From Symbiodinium natans (Eukaryota; Sar; Dinophyceae; Suessiales; Symbiodiniaceae), in NCBI GenBank assembly GCA_905221605.1, contig CAJNDS010002499.1, positions 325,420 to 389,419 of the forward strand: a DNA stretch of 64,000 bases, read 5' to 3'. The number at the start of each line of letters is the position of its first letter. The first letter of the stretch is position 1. The position numbers and the translations under genes were made by a program. Below the pieces are notes generated by a model. The model did no database searches. It worked only from the letters and a program-made list of their open reading frames with translations, and had not been told where the DNA came from. This document shows, one piece after another, positions 56,471-64,000 of the stretch.

Positions 56471-56475
56471 CAAAC

Positions 56476-57057
56476 ATGCTGGCCGCCACACGCTGCCTCC
56501 TGGCTTGGCGTTACCATGAAGCCATTGGTAGTCATTCCAGCGCAGCTGACTTCGAACTCACAGTCCTCCCTGCTGCAGCGGGAGCGATCCTCGTGGCTCT
56601 CTTAGAGGAAAGCAAGTCGAACGAAGCCCTTTCCCCGTACCATAAGGATCGTTTATATCGAGGCGTCTCCTTTGGTAATCCACTGATCATTCACGAGATT
56701 GTCGAAGATCTGGATGAGGAAAAACTCCTACTTGCATGGACTCTCATTGAAGTCATTGCAAGGCTGGACGCTGCCACTCAACCTCGCGCTACCGTGTCAA
56801 TGCTATGGAAAATAAGTGCACCAAATCTCCGTGCCATCTCGTGCGTTGGAGAACGTGCGCTTGCCCATTCACTTTCGGAGCACTTTTCTTTGACCCCCAA
56901 GTGGTCTTCACGAGTTGTCGGGGCTTTAATCGGGCACAAAACTGGATGGGGTAGGGTAGAGGCATTGCTCCAGGTCTTAACGCCAAGAGCAACAGTCATT
57001 GCCCGTGAACTGTGTGAGTGTGAACAATTCCCCTATCACTTCTTTTGGCCGTGGTAG
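56476..57057 (+). CDS. ORF F: 193-aa unknown protein, helix-rich
   Basis: First in-frame ATG is 56,476, directly after the CC-loop hairpin. The frame is open from a GTG at 56,452. The product is rich in Ala, Leu and Glu with helix-like stretches (IVEDLDEEKLLLAWTLIEVI, then ARLDAATQPRATV) and ends QFPYHFFWPW. There is no transmembrane run, zinc motif or recognised domain. It is separated from ORF E by 92 bases. ORF J has a loosely similar LLLAW-containing helical make-up, but I cannot support homology. A nested frame at 57,045-57,290 was not called. Confidence 0.55.
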   Translation: MLAATRCLLAWRYHEAIGSHSSAADFELTVLPAAAGAILVALLEESKSNEALSPYHKDRLYRGVSFGNPLIIHEIVEDLDEEKLLLAWTLIEVIARLDAATQPRATVSMLWKISAPNLRAISCVGERALAHSLSEHFSLTPKWSSRVVGALIGHKTGWGRVEALLQVLTPRATVIARELCECEQFPYHFFWPW

Positions 57058-57287
57058 TCATACCTTGTTTCTTCTCACACAATAGATCCAGAGCCACGTT
57101 ATTGGCTTTAATGCCCCTGGCTGGACCCACCTCACTTTGGCCATCTGTTCGCAGACAGTGGAGCTATGTGCCAATGTGTCCACTGAGTGAGGGTGTGGTT
57201 GCCCCTTGTACTTTGTGCTCGGTGGGCTTTATTGCCGCTTATGGTACTCGTACCTTTACGTGCTCCTCTGTTATTTGCTTCGTTGTT

Positions 57288-57311
57288 TGATCACTGTTAA
57301 CATTGTGATCA
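57288..57311 (+). promoter_or_regulatory. Inverted repeat between ORFs F and G
   Basis: TGATCAC at 57,288-57,294 is repeated inverted as GTGATCA at 57,305-57,311 around TGTTAACATT. It has a different design from the CC-loop family. It lies 94 bases before the ATG of ORF G. Confidence 0.4.
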
Positions 57312-57404
57312 CCTACCCCTCCCCATCCGAATATAGTTGGCACATGCGTGACAGTTATTTTGCTCAAGCGCTCGTTATGGGAGCACTGACCCTTAACCCG
57401 CGCA

Positions 57405-58757
57405 ATGGCCTTCTGTCTGGATTTGGCGCCGGATCATCTTAGGAAGATTCTTGGCTCTTCCATCCATACTTCGCCCTGCCTCTTCTCGTATGACAACAAA
57501 TTCTGCACCGTGGAGTCCAGTATCGCCTTTTGCATTATGCAGCTGGCTGGCACGGTCTCCATTCGTGCACACTTGGATGCCGATGTAAAGTCCTCCGAAT
57601 TGGTTGGGGCTGCTCTCCAGCTTATCCACCGCTGTTGGTCCAAGGGACTTGCCCTCCAGTTAAGGGAGATAGATGGATGCGGATGCCTTGAGTGGCAGCA
57701 ATGGGGGTTGCAAACTCTGCGCGCTATGGGTTCGGTGAGTGTGGCGTGGCATAATGTACTTGCTGGCCACATCGGGCAGGCGTATATAATTGCGCTCCCG
57801 GTAACATTGCATGCATCTTGCAGAATTGCCACTACCACCCTGGGCAGCTACGAGGTGTTTTTTCTTCGGTTGAGCTCGCTGTCCTGTCTGCTTGTTTTCC
57901 GTCTTCATGCACCTCTTCTCGCATACCAAAGGTCACCTCCCACCCTGCTTGCTCGTGCCACCCACCATGGTTTTTGGCCTGGCGTTCTTAAACGCCCCTC
58001 TGGGCCCCTCCCAGCCGAGAATGGCACCGGTGCGCCACGAGTGCAAGAGTACCAGTTCACCACCCAAACGGCCTGCGCCTTTCACGAACAGGGTCTTGGT
58101 GCGACCTGTGCTTTCGTTGGCCAAATCGCCACCTTCGTCCTCGTTGAAGTTGGACTCGAGTTTGGATGTATGCTCAAGTACACCATGTGTTGCTCACCCT
58201 ACACGCACGGAGAGTGGTACCTCCTCGACTCTACCCAACTAGGCGCTGAACTTCTTCCGCTCCTCCTGGAAAACATGGCCTTCCGACTTGATCTCAAGCT
58301 GGTGCAAATCCAAGTAGTTGTCCAGGGACTGACTTTTGCTGTCCCTCTAGTCAGCTTTCTTGTTGATTGGCCTGTTGGCACGGTCTTTATTGCTGTTGCC
58401 TTCCCCTCCTTTGAGCACATGGTAGAGGCGCATCCGGTCCTGGTAGGGTCTTACTTTAGTAGGCGCCTCTGTATTGTCAATCCACCTGATGGGATGCTCC
58501 CTCTCAATCTCACAATCGATCCAATGCTGCCGGTCCTAATGCTGCAAATACTAATTGTGCAACACCTGCGGCAACGGAGTGGTTACCTTGAAAGTCGGGC
58601 TTTCGTACTTTGCGATGAACAGGGCTTTGTTGCGGACACATGCACCAAAATCCAAACAGCGTTCCATGAGGATGCGAGGGTGCTTCTTAAGTACAAGTGC
58701 CTCACCTTCGAAGGTCACCTGTTTAGATTGGTCTCCGCCTCCCACAGCCTACTTTGA
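57405..58757 (+). CDS. ORF G: 450-aa unknown protein, paralogue of ORF H
   Basis: Starts at ATG 57,405 and runs 450 codons. No known domain was recognised. It is a diverged tandem paralogue of ORF H. The C-terminal thirds share VDWPVGT, an AHP about 20 residues later, an NP-D motif (G: IVNPPDG; H: LLNPSDW), and a long closing block (G: LRQRSGYLESRAFVLCDEQG; H: MRERSGHLECRSFVLADSQG) ending with LLK. N-terminal parts also align loosely (SSIAFCIMQLAGTVSIRAHL in G with SSVAQRLLVDLCNIKVVLAL in H). Hydrophobic stretches occur but none is a clear membrane helix. The middle (about residues 165-215) is proline- and arginine-rich and reads less like the paralogue, so an indel there is possible. The stop overlaps a short ATG frame as TGATG. 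Confidence 0.6.
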   Translation: MAFCLDLAPDHLRKILGSSIHTSPCLFSYDNKFCTVESSIAFCIMQLAGTVSIRAHLDADVKSSELVGAALQLIHRCWSKGLALQLREIDGCGCLEWQQWGLQTLRAMGSVSVAWHNVLAGHIGQAYIIALPVTLHASCRIATTTLGSYEVFFLRLSSLSCLLVFRLHAPLLAYQRSPPTLLARATHHGFWPGVLKRPSGPLPAENGTGAPRVQEYQFTTQTACAFHEQGLGATCAFVGQIATFVLVEVGLEFGCMLKYTMCCSPYTHGEWYLLDSTQLGAELLPLLLENMAFRLDLKLVQIQVVVQGLTFAVPLVSFLVDWPVGTVFIAVAFPSFEHMVEAHPVLVGSYFSRRLCIVNPPDGMLPLNLTIDPMLPVLMLQILIVQHLRQRSGYLESRAFVLCDEQGFVADTCTKIQTAFHEDARVLLKYKCLTFEGHLFRLVSASHSLL

Positions 58758-58965
58758 TGCTAGGACGGCTGGCTTTGCTGCATTGGTAACGCCTTCTTGC
58801 CGCCTTTTGGCTCACACTAGCGTAGTAGTGCTTTGGCTCATGGGAGTCTGAGGCTGCCCCGCGACGTCACTTTCCTGCCGCCACACTATACGACTCGTTG
58901 CCTTGCGGCCCAACTTGAGCATGTCAACAGAGGAAGATTGCCTTGACAGCGACCCAAGGCAGCTT

Positions 58966-58981
58966 GAGTACGCCCGTACTC
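58966..58981 (+). promoter_or_regulatory. CC-loop hairpin upstream of ORF H
   Basis: GAGTACG, CC, CGTACTC: a perfect 7-bp stem. Relative to the leader hairpin (GAGAACG/CGTTCTC) the single A-T pair at position 4 is flipped to T-A, a compensating double change. Confidence 0.65.
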
Positions 58982-59003
58982 TTGCTCTCCGCAAGCTCTG
59001 TCC

Positions 59004-60320
59004 TTGGATTTGTCCCCGGTGGCCTTGACGCTGGTCCTAGGCAATGACCCTCTAATTCCTCTTTGCGGAGGTGGAGAGGACCCTGTGCAAAGACTGACAT
59101 CGTCAGTCGCGCAACGCCTTCTTGTGGATCTCTGCAACATCAAGGTTGTTCTTGCCCTGCCATTGCAGAGTGTTCATGGCACTGAAAATGCCGCTGATGC
59201 CTTCCAGGCTTGGCTTAGTTGGAGCATAAGACAAGAAATAAAGATCGGCCAGGTCTCGGACGGCTTAGACTTTCATTGGCACATGCTTCATTGGTGCCAA
59301 TTGGCTATCCAGTCTGTGGCCTGTCTTGCATCAGTTAATTCGCACTGGTTCCGACTTCTCTTGGAAGGTCTGAGGGGAATGCCCTTCTTTGCGATTCCCA
59401 CGGGGGAACACGCCGGAGCGTTCTTTGGAGTCACGCCTCTTGACGAATGCACTTACGACGTCCATGCAGTTGGAGACTTCCCACTCGCGAGCCTCCGCTT
59501 CCTCCGACTGCGTTCACCGTTTACAGCTGACTTTGCCAATCAAACTCCTGCAAGGCAGCTCCTGGGCGGGCGACTTGCTCATGAGCATCATTGGCCTGCC
59601 CAAATGGATTCTCCTCACCCGCAGGCAGAGGGCCACTGTGGCAGTCTATGGCCTCGCACACAGTCCACCTTGCAGCGTCACGTGCCTGCCCCTTGGTCAG
59701 TCCGTGAAGCAGCTTCTCGTTGTAGGGTAAGGTATGCTGGCCTTGTTGCCAATCTCACCCTTGTGCGCGTTACTCAACATCAAGGTTGTATGATTCAAAT
59801 CGTTTGGTGCGTTGCCCCCTTTCGACAAGAAGCTCTTGAAGGGGATACTCTCCAACTTACCACTCAACTTTTCCCTGCCTTATGTGCTTTGTGCCCGAAC
59901 CGCCTGCAGCCAGATCTCCTTGGGGTCTTCGCTGTTTCGCAACTTAGTCACCTACCTGTCCCTCCGTGCTGTGCCCTGGTAGATTGGCCGGTGGGCACAC
60001 CGTTCACTGTATATGCCTACAATGATCTCCTGGCTGTAAGGGCTGCGCATCCACCCGTCACTGTTGGCTGGCCGTCCTGGCACCTGCAGCTCCTCAACCC
60101 AAGCGATTGGAATGACCTACCTTGCCCTGTTTTGGCTTCTTGTAGCTGGCCTGTGTTCCTGTTGATGGTCAAATGCGTGCAAGCGATGAGAGAACGCAGT
60201 GGGCACCTCGAGTGTCGATCTTTTGTCCTGGCCGACTCACAAGGGGCAGTTGCGAGTCCTGCGTCGGCAGTACTCCGAGCTTTTGCTCCGAATGCAAACA
60301 TACTTCTGAAAATGCAGTAG
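59004..60320 (+). CDS. ORF H: 438-aa unknown protein, paralogue of ORF G, start unclear
   Basis: Diverged copy of ORF G, with the shared C-terminal VDWPVGT and RSGHLECRSFVLADSQG blocks. No ATG lies near the start: the open frame begins at a TTG (59,004), and the first in-frame ATG is about 94 codons in. An ATG at 58,921 opens another frame for 36 codons (MSTEEDCLDSDPRQLEYART) and spans the hairpin, so the true N-terminus may need a frameshift. In the middle (about 59,530-59,728) the neighbouring plus frame reads more protein-like (GDLLMSIIGLPKWILL, AVYGLAHSPPCSVTC) than the ORF H frame, hinting at two compensating frameshifts. The product may therefore be damaged. Function is unknown. Confidence 0.5.
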   Translation: MDLSPVALTLVLGNDPLIPLCGGGEDPVQRLTSSVAQRLLVDLCNIKVVLALPLQSVHGTENAADAFQAWLSWSIRQEIKIGQVSDGLDFHWHMLHWCQLAIQSVACLASVNSHWFRLLLEGLRGMPFFAIPTGEHAGAFFGVTPLDECTYDVHAVGDFPLASLRFLRLRSPFTADFANQTPARQLLGGRLAHEHHWPAQMDSPHPQAEGHCGSLWPRTQSTLQRHVPAPWSVREAASRCRVRYAGLVANLTLVRVTQHQGCMIQIVWCVAPFRQEALEGDTLQLTTQLFPALCALCPNRLQPDLLGVFAVSQLSHLPVPPCCALVDWPVGTPFTVYAYNDLLAVRAAHPPVTVGWPSWHLQLLNPSDWNDLPCPVLASCSWPVFLLMVKCVQAMRERSGHLECRSFVLADSQGAVASPASAVLRAFAPNANILLKMQ

Positions 60321-60485
60321 GGACCCCGCCCCTTCACTAATGCTTGGCCTTGGAAGCATGAGGGTCTCGTTCTCCAGTTTCACACTGCTTTCGCGGTTTT
60401 GCATTCTAGGGAATGTGTTGGCGGGACTTTTTCATGGGTGCTGGTGCTGGCTCAGGTCAACTCTGTAGATCCGAGGTAGTCCACC

Positions 60486-60504
60486 GCCTTCCCCTCAGGA
60501 AGGC
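60486..60504 (+). promoter_or_regulatory. Hairpin upstream of ORF I
   Basis: GCCTTCC and GGAAGGC form a perfect 7-bp stem around CCTCA. It ends nine bases before ATG 60,514. The stem length is as in the CC-loop family but the loop is longer. Confidence 0.5.
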
Positions 60505-60513
60505 ATCACTGAC

Positions 60514-61134
60514 ATGGTTGAGGCATCCAGCCCTCAAATCCATATGGAACGTCTTGCTCCGCTGCTTGTGATTGTCTCGCAGTTGAGCCATACGTCGGCC
60601 TACTGTAGGCCCGCCTCCAGGCACAGCGATAGACACCTTCACGACTGCCCATTGGATGCATTGCGTTGTATCCTCTTTGATGCGTGCGCTGTGTGCTTGA
60701 GCCTGTGGTTAATTGTAGAGCCGCGCGAAGGCCTCTCCGAGCCTCCACAAGTGTACCTCTGGCAGCAACAACAGTCGAATTGGGGTTGTTGTTATACTCG
60801 CCTCCCTCACGTCGCTCCTGGAGTCGAGAATTATAGGGTTGCCCTCCCATCCCTGAGGGAAACCGCGAGAGTGGCTGCTGTTTGTCGGCGCTGGGGAGGT
60901 ATCATCGGGGCTTGGGCATCGCGCAGGCGTTTTGTGACATCGACGTCAACCTTCGCCAGTACACAGCGTGTTGTGCCCGTCGTGCGTGTGAACTGCACCC
61001 ATTTCAAATTGCAGCTTCATGTTACGGAATTGATGGACTTGGGTGTCGCGCGAATGCGAAACAATGCTATACTCTTCCCCTCCTCTAGCCAGGCTAGGAC
61101 CCCAGTCACTGGGCAAGTGGAGGAGGACGGTTGA
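60514..61134 (+). CDS. ORF I: 206-aa unknown protein
   Basis: ATG 60,514 lies nine bases after a 7-bp hairpin. The product has a Leu/Val-rich segment (FDACAVCLSLWLIV, about 50-70) and an Arg-rich middle (about 118-140). It has several cysteines (CCYTRL, CPLDALRC) but no arranged zinc motif. No family was recognised. The composition is less convincing than ORFs A-E. It is supported mainly by its position between hairpin-bearing spacers on the same strand. Confidence 0.4.
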   Translation: MVEASSPQIHMERLAPLLVIVSQLSHTSAYCRPASRHSDRHLHDCPLDALRCILFDACAVCLSLWLIVEPREGLSEPPQVYLWQQQQSNWGCCYTRLPHVAPGVENYRVALPSLRETARVAAVCRRWGGIIGAWASRRRFVTSTSTFASTQRVVPVVRVNCTHFKLQLHVTELMDLGVARMRNNAILFPSSSQARTPVTGQVEEDG

Positions 61135-61246
61135 GTTGCTCATGCCCTCACACGGCGGTGTAGGAACCTGCATCTCTTCTCAAGGCAGTAGATCCATTTA
61201 CGTTCTCTGTACAAGTTTGACGAGCAGTGACCCCTCACCGCAACTT

Positions 61247-61297
61247 CCGAGCAGGGGCTCGGTGAAGCGGCTCAGGAGCTCCCGTTCGGGTTGCTCC
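61247..61297 (+). promoter_or_regulatory. Two hairpins in the I-J spacer
   Basis: The first is CCGAGC, AGGG, GCTCGG (61,247-61,262). The second is GGAGC and GCTCC enclosing CCCG, TT, CGGG with small bulges (61,275-61,297). Confidence 0.5.
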
Positions 61298-61362
61298 CTT
61301 GCTCCCGAGTATTACCTGCGGAGAATCTTGTGAGGGTGCGGGAGTGATTTGATGTTGGGTAC

Positions 61363-61382
61363 GTGAGTGCGCCCGCACTCAC
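61363..61382 (+). promoter_or_regulatory. CC-loop hairpin in the I-J spacer
   Basis: GTGAGTGCG, CC, CGCACTCAC: a perfect 9-bp stem. Its inner GAGTGCG/CGCACTC is a third compensated version of the leader stem GAGAACG/CGTTCTC. Confidence 0.65.
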
Positions 61383-61513
61383 ACGCCCTAGTCCCCCGCA
61401 TGGATTGACAGTTTGTTCCTGTGGCTCATAGCCCTCTCAGCCGCGAACATAAAGGAGTGATGGTATTACCCGCTAACTTGCCCCCTTGTTCTGTGCCGCC
61501 AGGGCTCACAGGA

Positions 61514-61529
61514 GCAGGCGCCCGCTTGC
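61514..61529 (+). promoter_or_regulatory. CC-loop hairpin upstream of ORF J
   Basis: GCAGGCG, CC, CGCTTGC: seven pairs, one of them G-U. It ends 23 bases before ATG 61,553. Confidence 0.6.
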
Positions 61530-61552
61530 CCTCCCCGAACTAACTGCCCGGC

Positions 61553-62245
61553 ATGGCTGCTTCGTTGGTCATTGGTGGCAGCCTTTACACTGCTGTCAAT
61601 GGAGATGGCGACAGTGACTGGGAAAGATGCTACCCTGACGAACACCCGGAGATCTTCTCCAGCGAGCCCATCCTCGAAGGCCACGGCCACACTTGTAGTG
61701 CTGGCTGGATATCGCTCACCAAGCTCCTCGTACTGCAAGGAATCCGCGATGCCTCGGCAGCCCAAGGACGTCCTAATCAACGGACCCTCGCCATGGTTGT
61801 TGCGGCCGAACTCGGGCACTCTGTTGGAGGTCATCGTGCCTGGCTTGCACACCACCTTCGAGATCTTTCGCAGGATTTGAGGAACGAGCTTGCCCAGGAG
61901 TACGGGGCGTTACTGGCTATGTTCAGACGTCCGCCTGGACCACAGCAGAATGCCCTTTTAGCCTGGGCCAGGCCAATCATTGTGCATCGCCAGGAAGATT
62001 TGCCAATTTACCTCATAAAAGCGCATTTGGAGCAGCATCTTTTGCTTGCATGGCGTTTCACTGCCGATAAAGTCAATTTGCTTTTGCAAGCGATGTCCGA
62101 TGCTGTCCCCAATGATAATGCCGTCATTCTGGAGTGGGTAGCGTGCTTCCTCGATGAACGTATTGCTACCGACATTCTCGAGCATTTAGATGACGAGACC
62201 ATGCATCTGCTTGAGGACAATCGGCATTCGGATAGTGACATCTAA
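61553..62245 (+). CDS. ORF J: 230-aa unknown protein
   Basis: ATG 61,553 follows the hairpin at 61,514-61,529. The product begins MAASLVIGGSLYTAVNGDGD, has an acidic N-terminal third, then an Ala/Leu-rich helical region (AHLEQHLLLAWRFTADKVNL) and an acidic tail (LEHLDDETMHLLEDNRHSDSDI). No catalytic motif, zinc cluster or membrane segment is visible and no family was recognised. The 418-base gap to ORF I contains four hairpins. Confidence 0.5.
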   Translation: MAASLVIGGSLYTAVNGDGDSDWERCYPDEHPEIFSSEPILEGHGHTCSAGWISLTKLLVLQGIRDASAAQGRPNQRTLAMVVAAELGHSVGGHRAWLAHHLRDLSQDLRNELAQEYGALLAMFRRPPGPQQNALLAWARPIIVHRQEDLPIYLIKAHLEQHLLLAWRFTADKVNLLLQAMSDAVPNDNAVILEWVACFLDERIATDILEHLDDETMHLLEDNRHSDSDI

Positions 62246-62482
62246 CGCTGACCTTGTGCGAATACGGAACAAACGGCGGCCTAGTACATCGGTCGTTATC
62301 CATGGTCATGCGGCATTCCTGTAATGTCATGCTGTTGTCTTGACCGTTTTGGAAAGTTGTAACCATTGATCATGTTATACTGCTGATGTAGTCTCCAACT
62401 GAAGGGAGCTGAGTCAGGGGAAGTTGGGAGCAAGCTTGTTGTTGTGTGACATTCTTTGCGCTGGACGGCACGGCTCTCAGGC

Positions 62483-62498
62483 AAGACTGCCCAGTCTT
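62483..62498 (+). promoter_or_regulatory. CC-loop hairpin upstream of ORF K
   Basis: AAGACTG, CC, CAGTCTT: a perfect 7-bp stem with the same G-CC-C apex but an otherwise unrelated stem. It ends 45 bases before ATG 62,544 and supports that start over upstream TTG 62,424. Confidence 0.6.
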
Positions 62499-62543
62499 CC
62501 TCTACCTTGCCCCATCAATTGGGTAGGCTGCCCCTTCTTCGCC

Positions 62544-63413
62544 ATGGCATTGCAAGAGCCCCTTGGCCTGGAGAACCTGCAGCCTCCTCCATTGGTCGCC
62601 CCTCCGCTCGTAGCTGGGCGTGAAAACACCTGGATTTCGGCGAGCCATGGCAGTTCAACCCTCCCCTTTGTTGTATCCCGGCCGAGTGCGGATGCAGGGG
62701 AAGCCAACTCGATAGTGCTTCTCCTCCCTGGTTGTGGACATTTCTATGTGGAGAATATGCACCCACTGCCTTGGCAAGGGGCCATCGAGTATCTGTGGAG
62801 CAACCTGGCTTTCAAAAAGGCCGTCATTGCCTGCGCATGGCCTGTGGCGGGACAAGCAGGCCCACCGCCTGCCTGGATGCTGCCTGACGGTGCTGCCTGG
62901 ACCAAGGCAGTGTATACAATGGAAATTCTACCGCTCCTACTGGCCGTCCAACGTGATGCGAGCCCTCGCATCTCCTTGCCCACATATCTCATGGGCCTTG
63001 GCTCTGGAGGAACCATCACCTACCAGATTGCAATTTCCGAGGCCCATGCGACCTTCCGGGCTTGTGTTTGCATGGGCCCCATTAGGCTGCCTTCTTTGCT
63101 GCCAGCCCCAACGGGCGGGGAGACACGAATTTTAGTCTATGGCGGACGAAAGGACGTAGAGACCTTTCAGCACCACCTTCGGATGTGCTACTCGGTGCGG
63201 GGCAATCATCGCGTGCCTCCTGTCACAGAAGCCCTTTCCGAAGACTCACACTTTACCGCCTTCAAGGGCTACGGACGCACGCAGTACCCCTGGGCCCCCG
63301 GCCTCACAATCCGCCAGGTGGTTATCGGCAAGGACCCGGAGCATGTGGTGTGGCCTGCATTGCTGAGCGATCCTGATTGGCTGCTGGCGGACCATATCGA
63401 GCTCCCGGAGTAG
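62544..63413 (+). CDS. ORF K: alpha/beta-hydrolase-like protein, 289 aa
   Basis: ATG 62,544 (context GCCATGG) was chosen. The frame is also open upstream to TTG 62,424 across a hairpin. Hydrolase-fold signs are, in order: LLLPGCGH near residue 59, where an HGGG-type oxyanion turn would lie; YLMGLGSGGTI near 150-159 as nucleophile elbow; ILVYGGRKDVETF with Asp204; and SEDSHFTAF with His236. The order Ser-Asp-His and the overall length fit esterase/lipase-type hydrolases. The elbow is odd: the usual G-x-S-x-G-G is replaced by G-L-G-S-G-G, so Ser154 is displaced by one position and activity is uncertain. Esterase-like ORFs are known in CR1-type LINEs, but those are SGNH-type and lie upstream of the RT. 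Confidence 0.55.
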   Translation: MALQEPLGLENLQPPPLVAPPLVAGRENTWISASHGSSTLPFVVSRPSADAGEANSIVLLLPGCGHFYVENMHPLPWQGAIEYLWSNLAFKKAVIACAWPVAGQAGPPPAWMLPDGAAWTKAVYTMEILPLLLAVQRDASPRISLPTYLMGLGSGGTITYQIAISEAHATFRACVCMGPIRLPSLLPAPTGGETRILVYGGRKDVETFQHHLRMCYSVRGNHRVPPVTEALSEDSHFTAFKGYGRTQYPWAPGLTIRQVVIGKDPEHVVWPALLSDPDWLLADHIELPE

Positions 63414-64000
63414 TCGTCGGGGCAGGGTAGAGAGTGTCTTCCTTTTTCCATTTTAATCGATTTATGCGCGCCGGCCCTTGTGTTGCCGCTACAAACAGAC
63501 CAGCAACCGAGGTACGCCTGCATTCTGGTGCTACTACTGTGCACGGACAAAGGTAAAGGATGCCATCGTCTCCAGGTCATTGCTTTGTACATGCAGCACA
63601 TTGCAGCCACAAGTAACAGCCACCTGCGATGACACGCTGCATCCCTTTTCAGGTTGCGCGTTGGATGTGCCCTGGCTCAAGCTAAGGGTGGCTGGCTGAC
63701 TGAACGAGGAACCCATTGTGTAGAGGGTTGTAACGCTCCTGACTGGTTTTTGCTCGCCTTTCTGCTTCTTCTCTCCTGTGTGCTGTGCTTTTTGTTTGGT
63801 CCTCCCTTTCCTGGAGTCCCTCCCTAGTTTTTGTAAGGGCTTTCCAGGGATCTTGGTGTCTGGAGGTTCTCCGCTGCCTGAGTTTGGCCTGCCATGTTCG
63901 GTGAGTGATGCCATGGAGTCGTATGCCTGTCAACCGTACGCGATCCGGGTTGGAGCGCAAGTGCTCCAAGTCCACGTTGTCAGGAGAGGGCAACTCACTG
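63414..64000. other. No gene recognised; possible 3' end of the element
   Basis: After ORF K no further plus-strand frame looks coding. A minus-strand frame at 63,534-63,914 is Lys/Ser/Gln-rich without a motif. No poly(A), short tandem tail or target-site duplication was recognised before the window ends, so the element may extend beyond it. Confidence 0.4.

Larger units (their letters stand above)
43143..63413 (+). mobile_element. Giant polycistronic DNMT-bearing LINE-like element (11 ORFs)
   Basis: Eleven plus-strand ORFs in tight series include a C5-DNA-methyltransferase, an EEP endonuclease, a non-LTR-type reverse transcriptase with YMDD, RNase H and an alpha/beta-hydrolase-like protein. 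No LTRs were seen. The long frames A, B, D and E (over 800 codons each) lack internal stops, so the copy is young or constrained. CC-loop hairpins recur from 43,143 to 62,498 and were not found elsewhere in the window, which ties the 57-63 kb ORFs to the RT part. DNMT capture by dinoflagellate retrotransposons is published (de Mendoza and colleagues, 2018). The size, gene number and hairpins here go beyond what I know of. Ends, target-site duplications and a tail were not identified. Confidence 0.6.

Noticed and set aside
58803-58812. TTTTGGCTCA as a second spliced-leader relic
   Set aside because: Only 10 bases match, the terminal AG is missing and there is no tandem copy, so chance is plausible.
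61572-61880. 102-codon plus frame overlapping ORF J
   Set aside because: Shadow of ORF J. Composition is dominated by Ser/Thr/Pro and it lacks a supporting hairpin-start relation.

Overview
The window looks like nuclear DNA of a eukaryotic microalga, most likely a dinoflagellate. This is inferred from four things: decayed Ty1/copia and LINE remains in a sea of GC-rich satellites; a DNA cytosine methyltransferase carried inside a LINE-like reverse-transcribing element, which has been reported for dinoflagellate retrotransposons; degenerate TTTAGGG-like tracts; and a 12-nt match to the 3' end of the dinoflagellate spliced leader. No bacterial operon, rRNA, tRNA or CRISPR array was recognised.

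Layout. 1-9.7 kb is gene-poor sequence with small tandem repeats. 9.7-13.4 kb holds a broken Ty1/copia gag-protease-integrase (+ strand), preceded by a possible spliced-leader relic. 13.4-19.4 kb is stacked minisatellites, including a 42-bp array open in several frames. 19,494-26,020 and 27,385-33,924 are two near-identical copies (about 6.5 kb, same orientation) of an element with inverted-repeat ends, full of satellites and carrying a foreign-looking AT-rich island. The second copy sits between what look like two parts of one broken minus-strand LINE (33.9-34.8 kb and 26.0-27.4 kb). 34.9-42.4 kb is C-rich or G-rich repeats, a 140-bp tandem array and dispersed duplications.

The remarkable part is 43.1-63.4 kb. 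It is a plus-strand series of eleven closely packed ORFs, about 20 kb: A (1168 aa, unknown, weak cysteine-protease-like triad), B (DNMT3-like C5-methyltransferase), C (no ATG at all), D (AP-type endonuclease plus reverse transcriptase with YMDD), E (RT thumb/zinc region, RNase H and a C-terminal family-A-polymerase-like palm), then F, G, H, I, J (unknown; G and H are diverged tandem paralogues) and K (alpha/beta-hydrolase-like). A and B meet at UCC-UGA, the antizyme +1 frameshift site. C and D overlap as ATGA. D and E overlap by a few codons. The spacers hold a family of short perfect hairpins, most with a CC loop, whose stems differ by compensating changes. They lie just upstream of A, F, H, I, J and K and were not seen elsewhere in the window, which argues that the whole 20 kb is one genetic unit.

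I read it as a giant polycistronic DNMT-bearing LINE-like retroelement, or an integrated relative. Its 3' end was not recognised, and the unity of the 57-63 kb part with A-E is inference.
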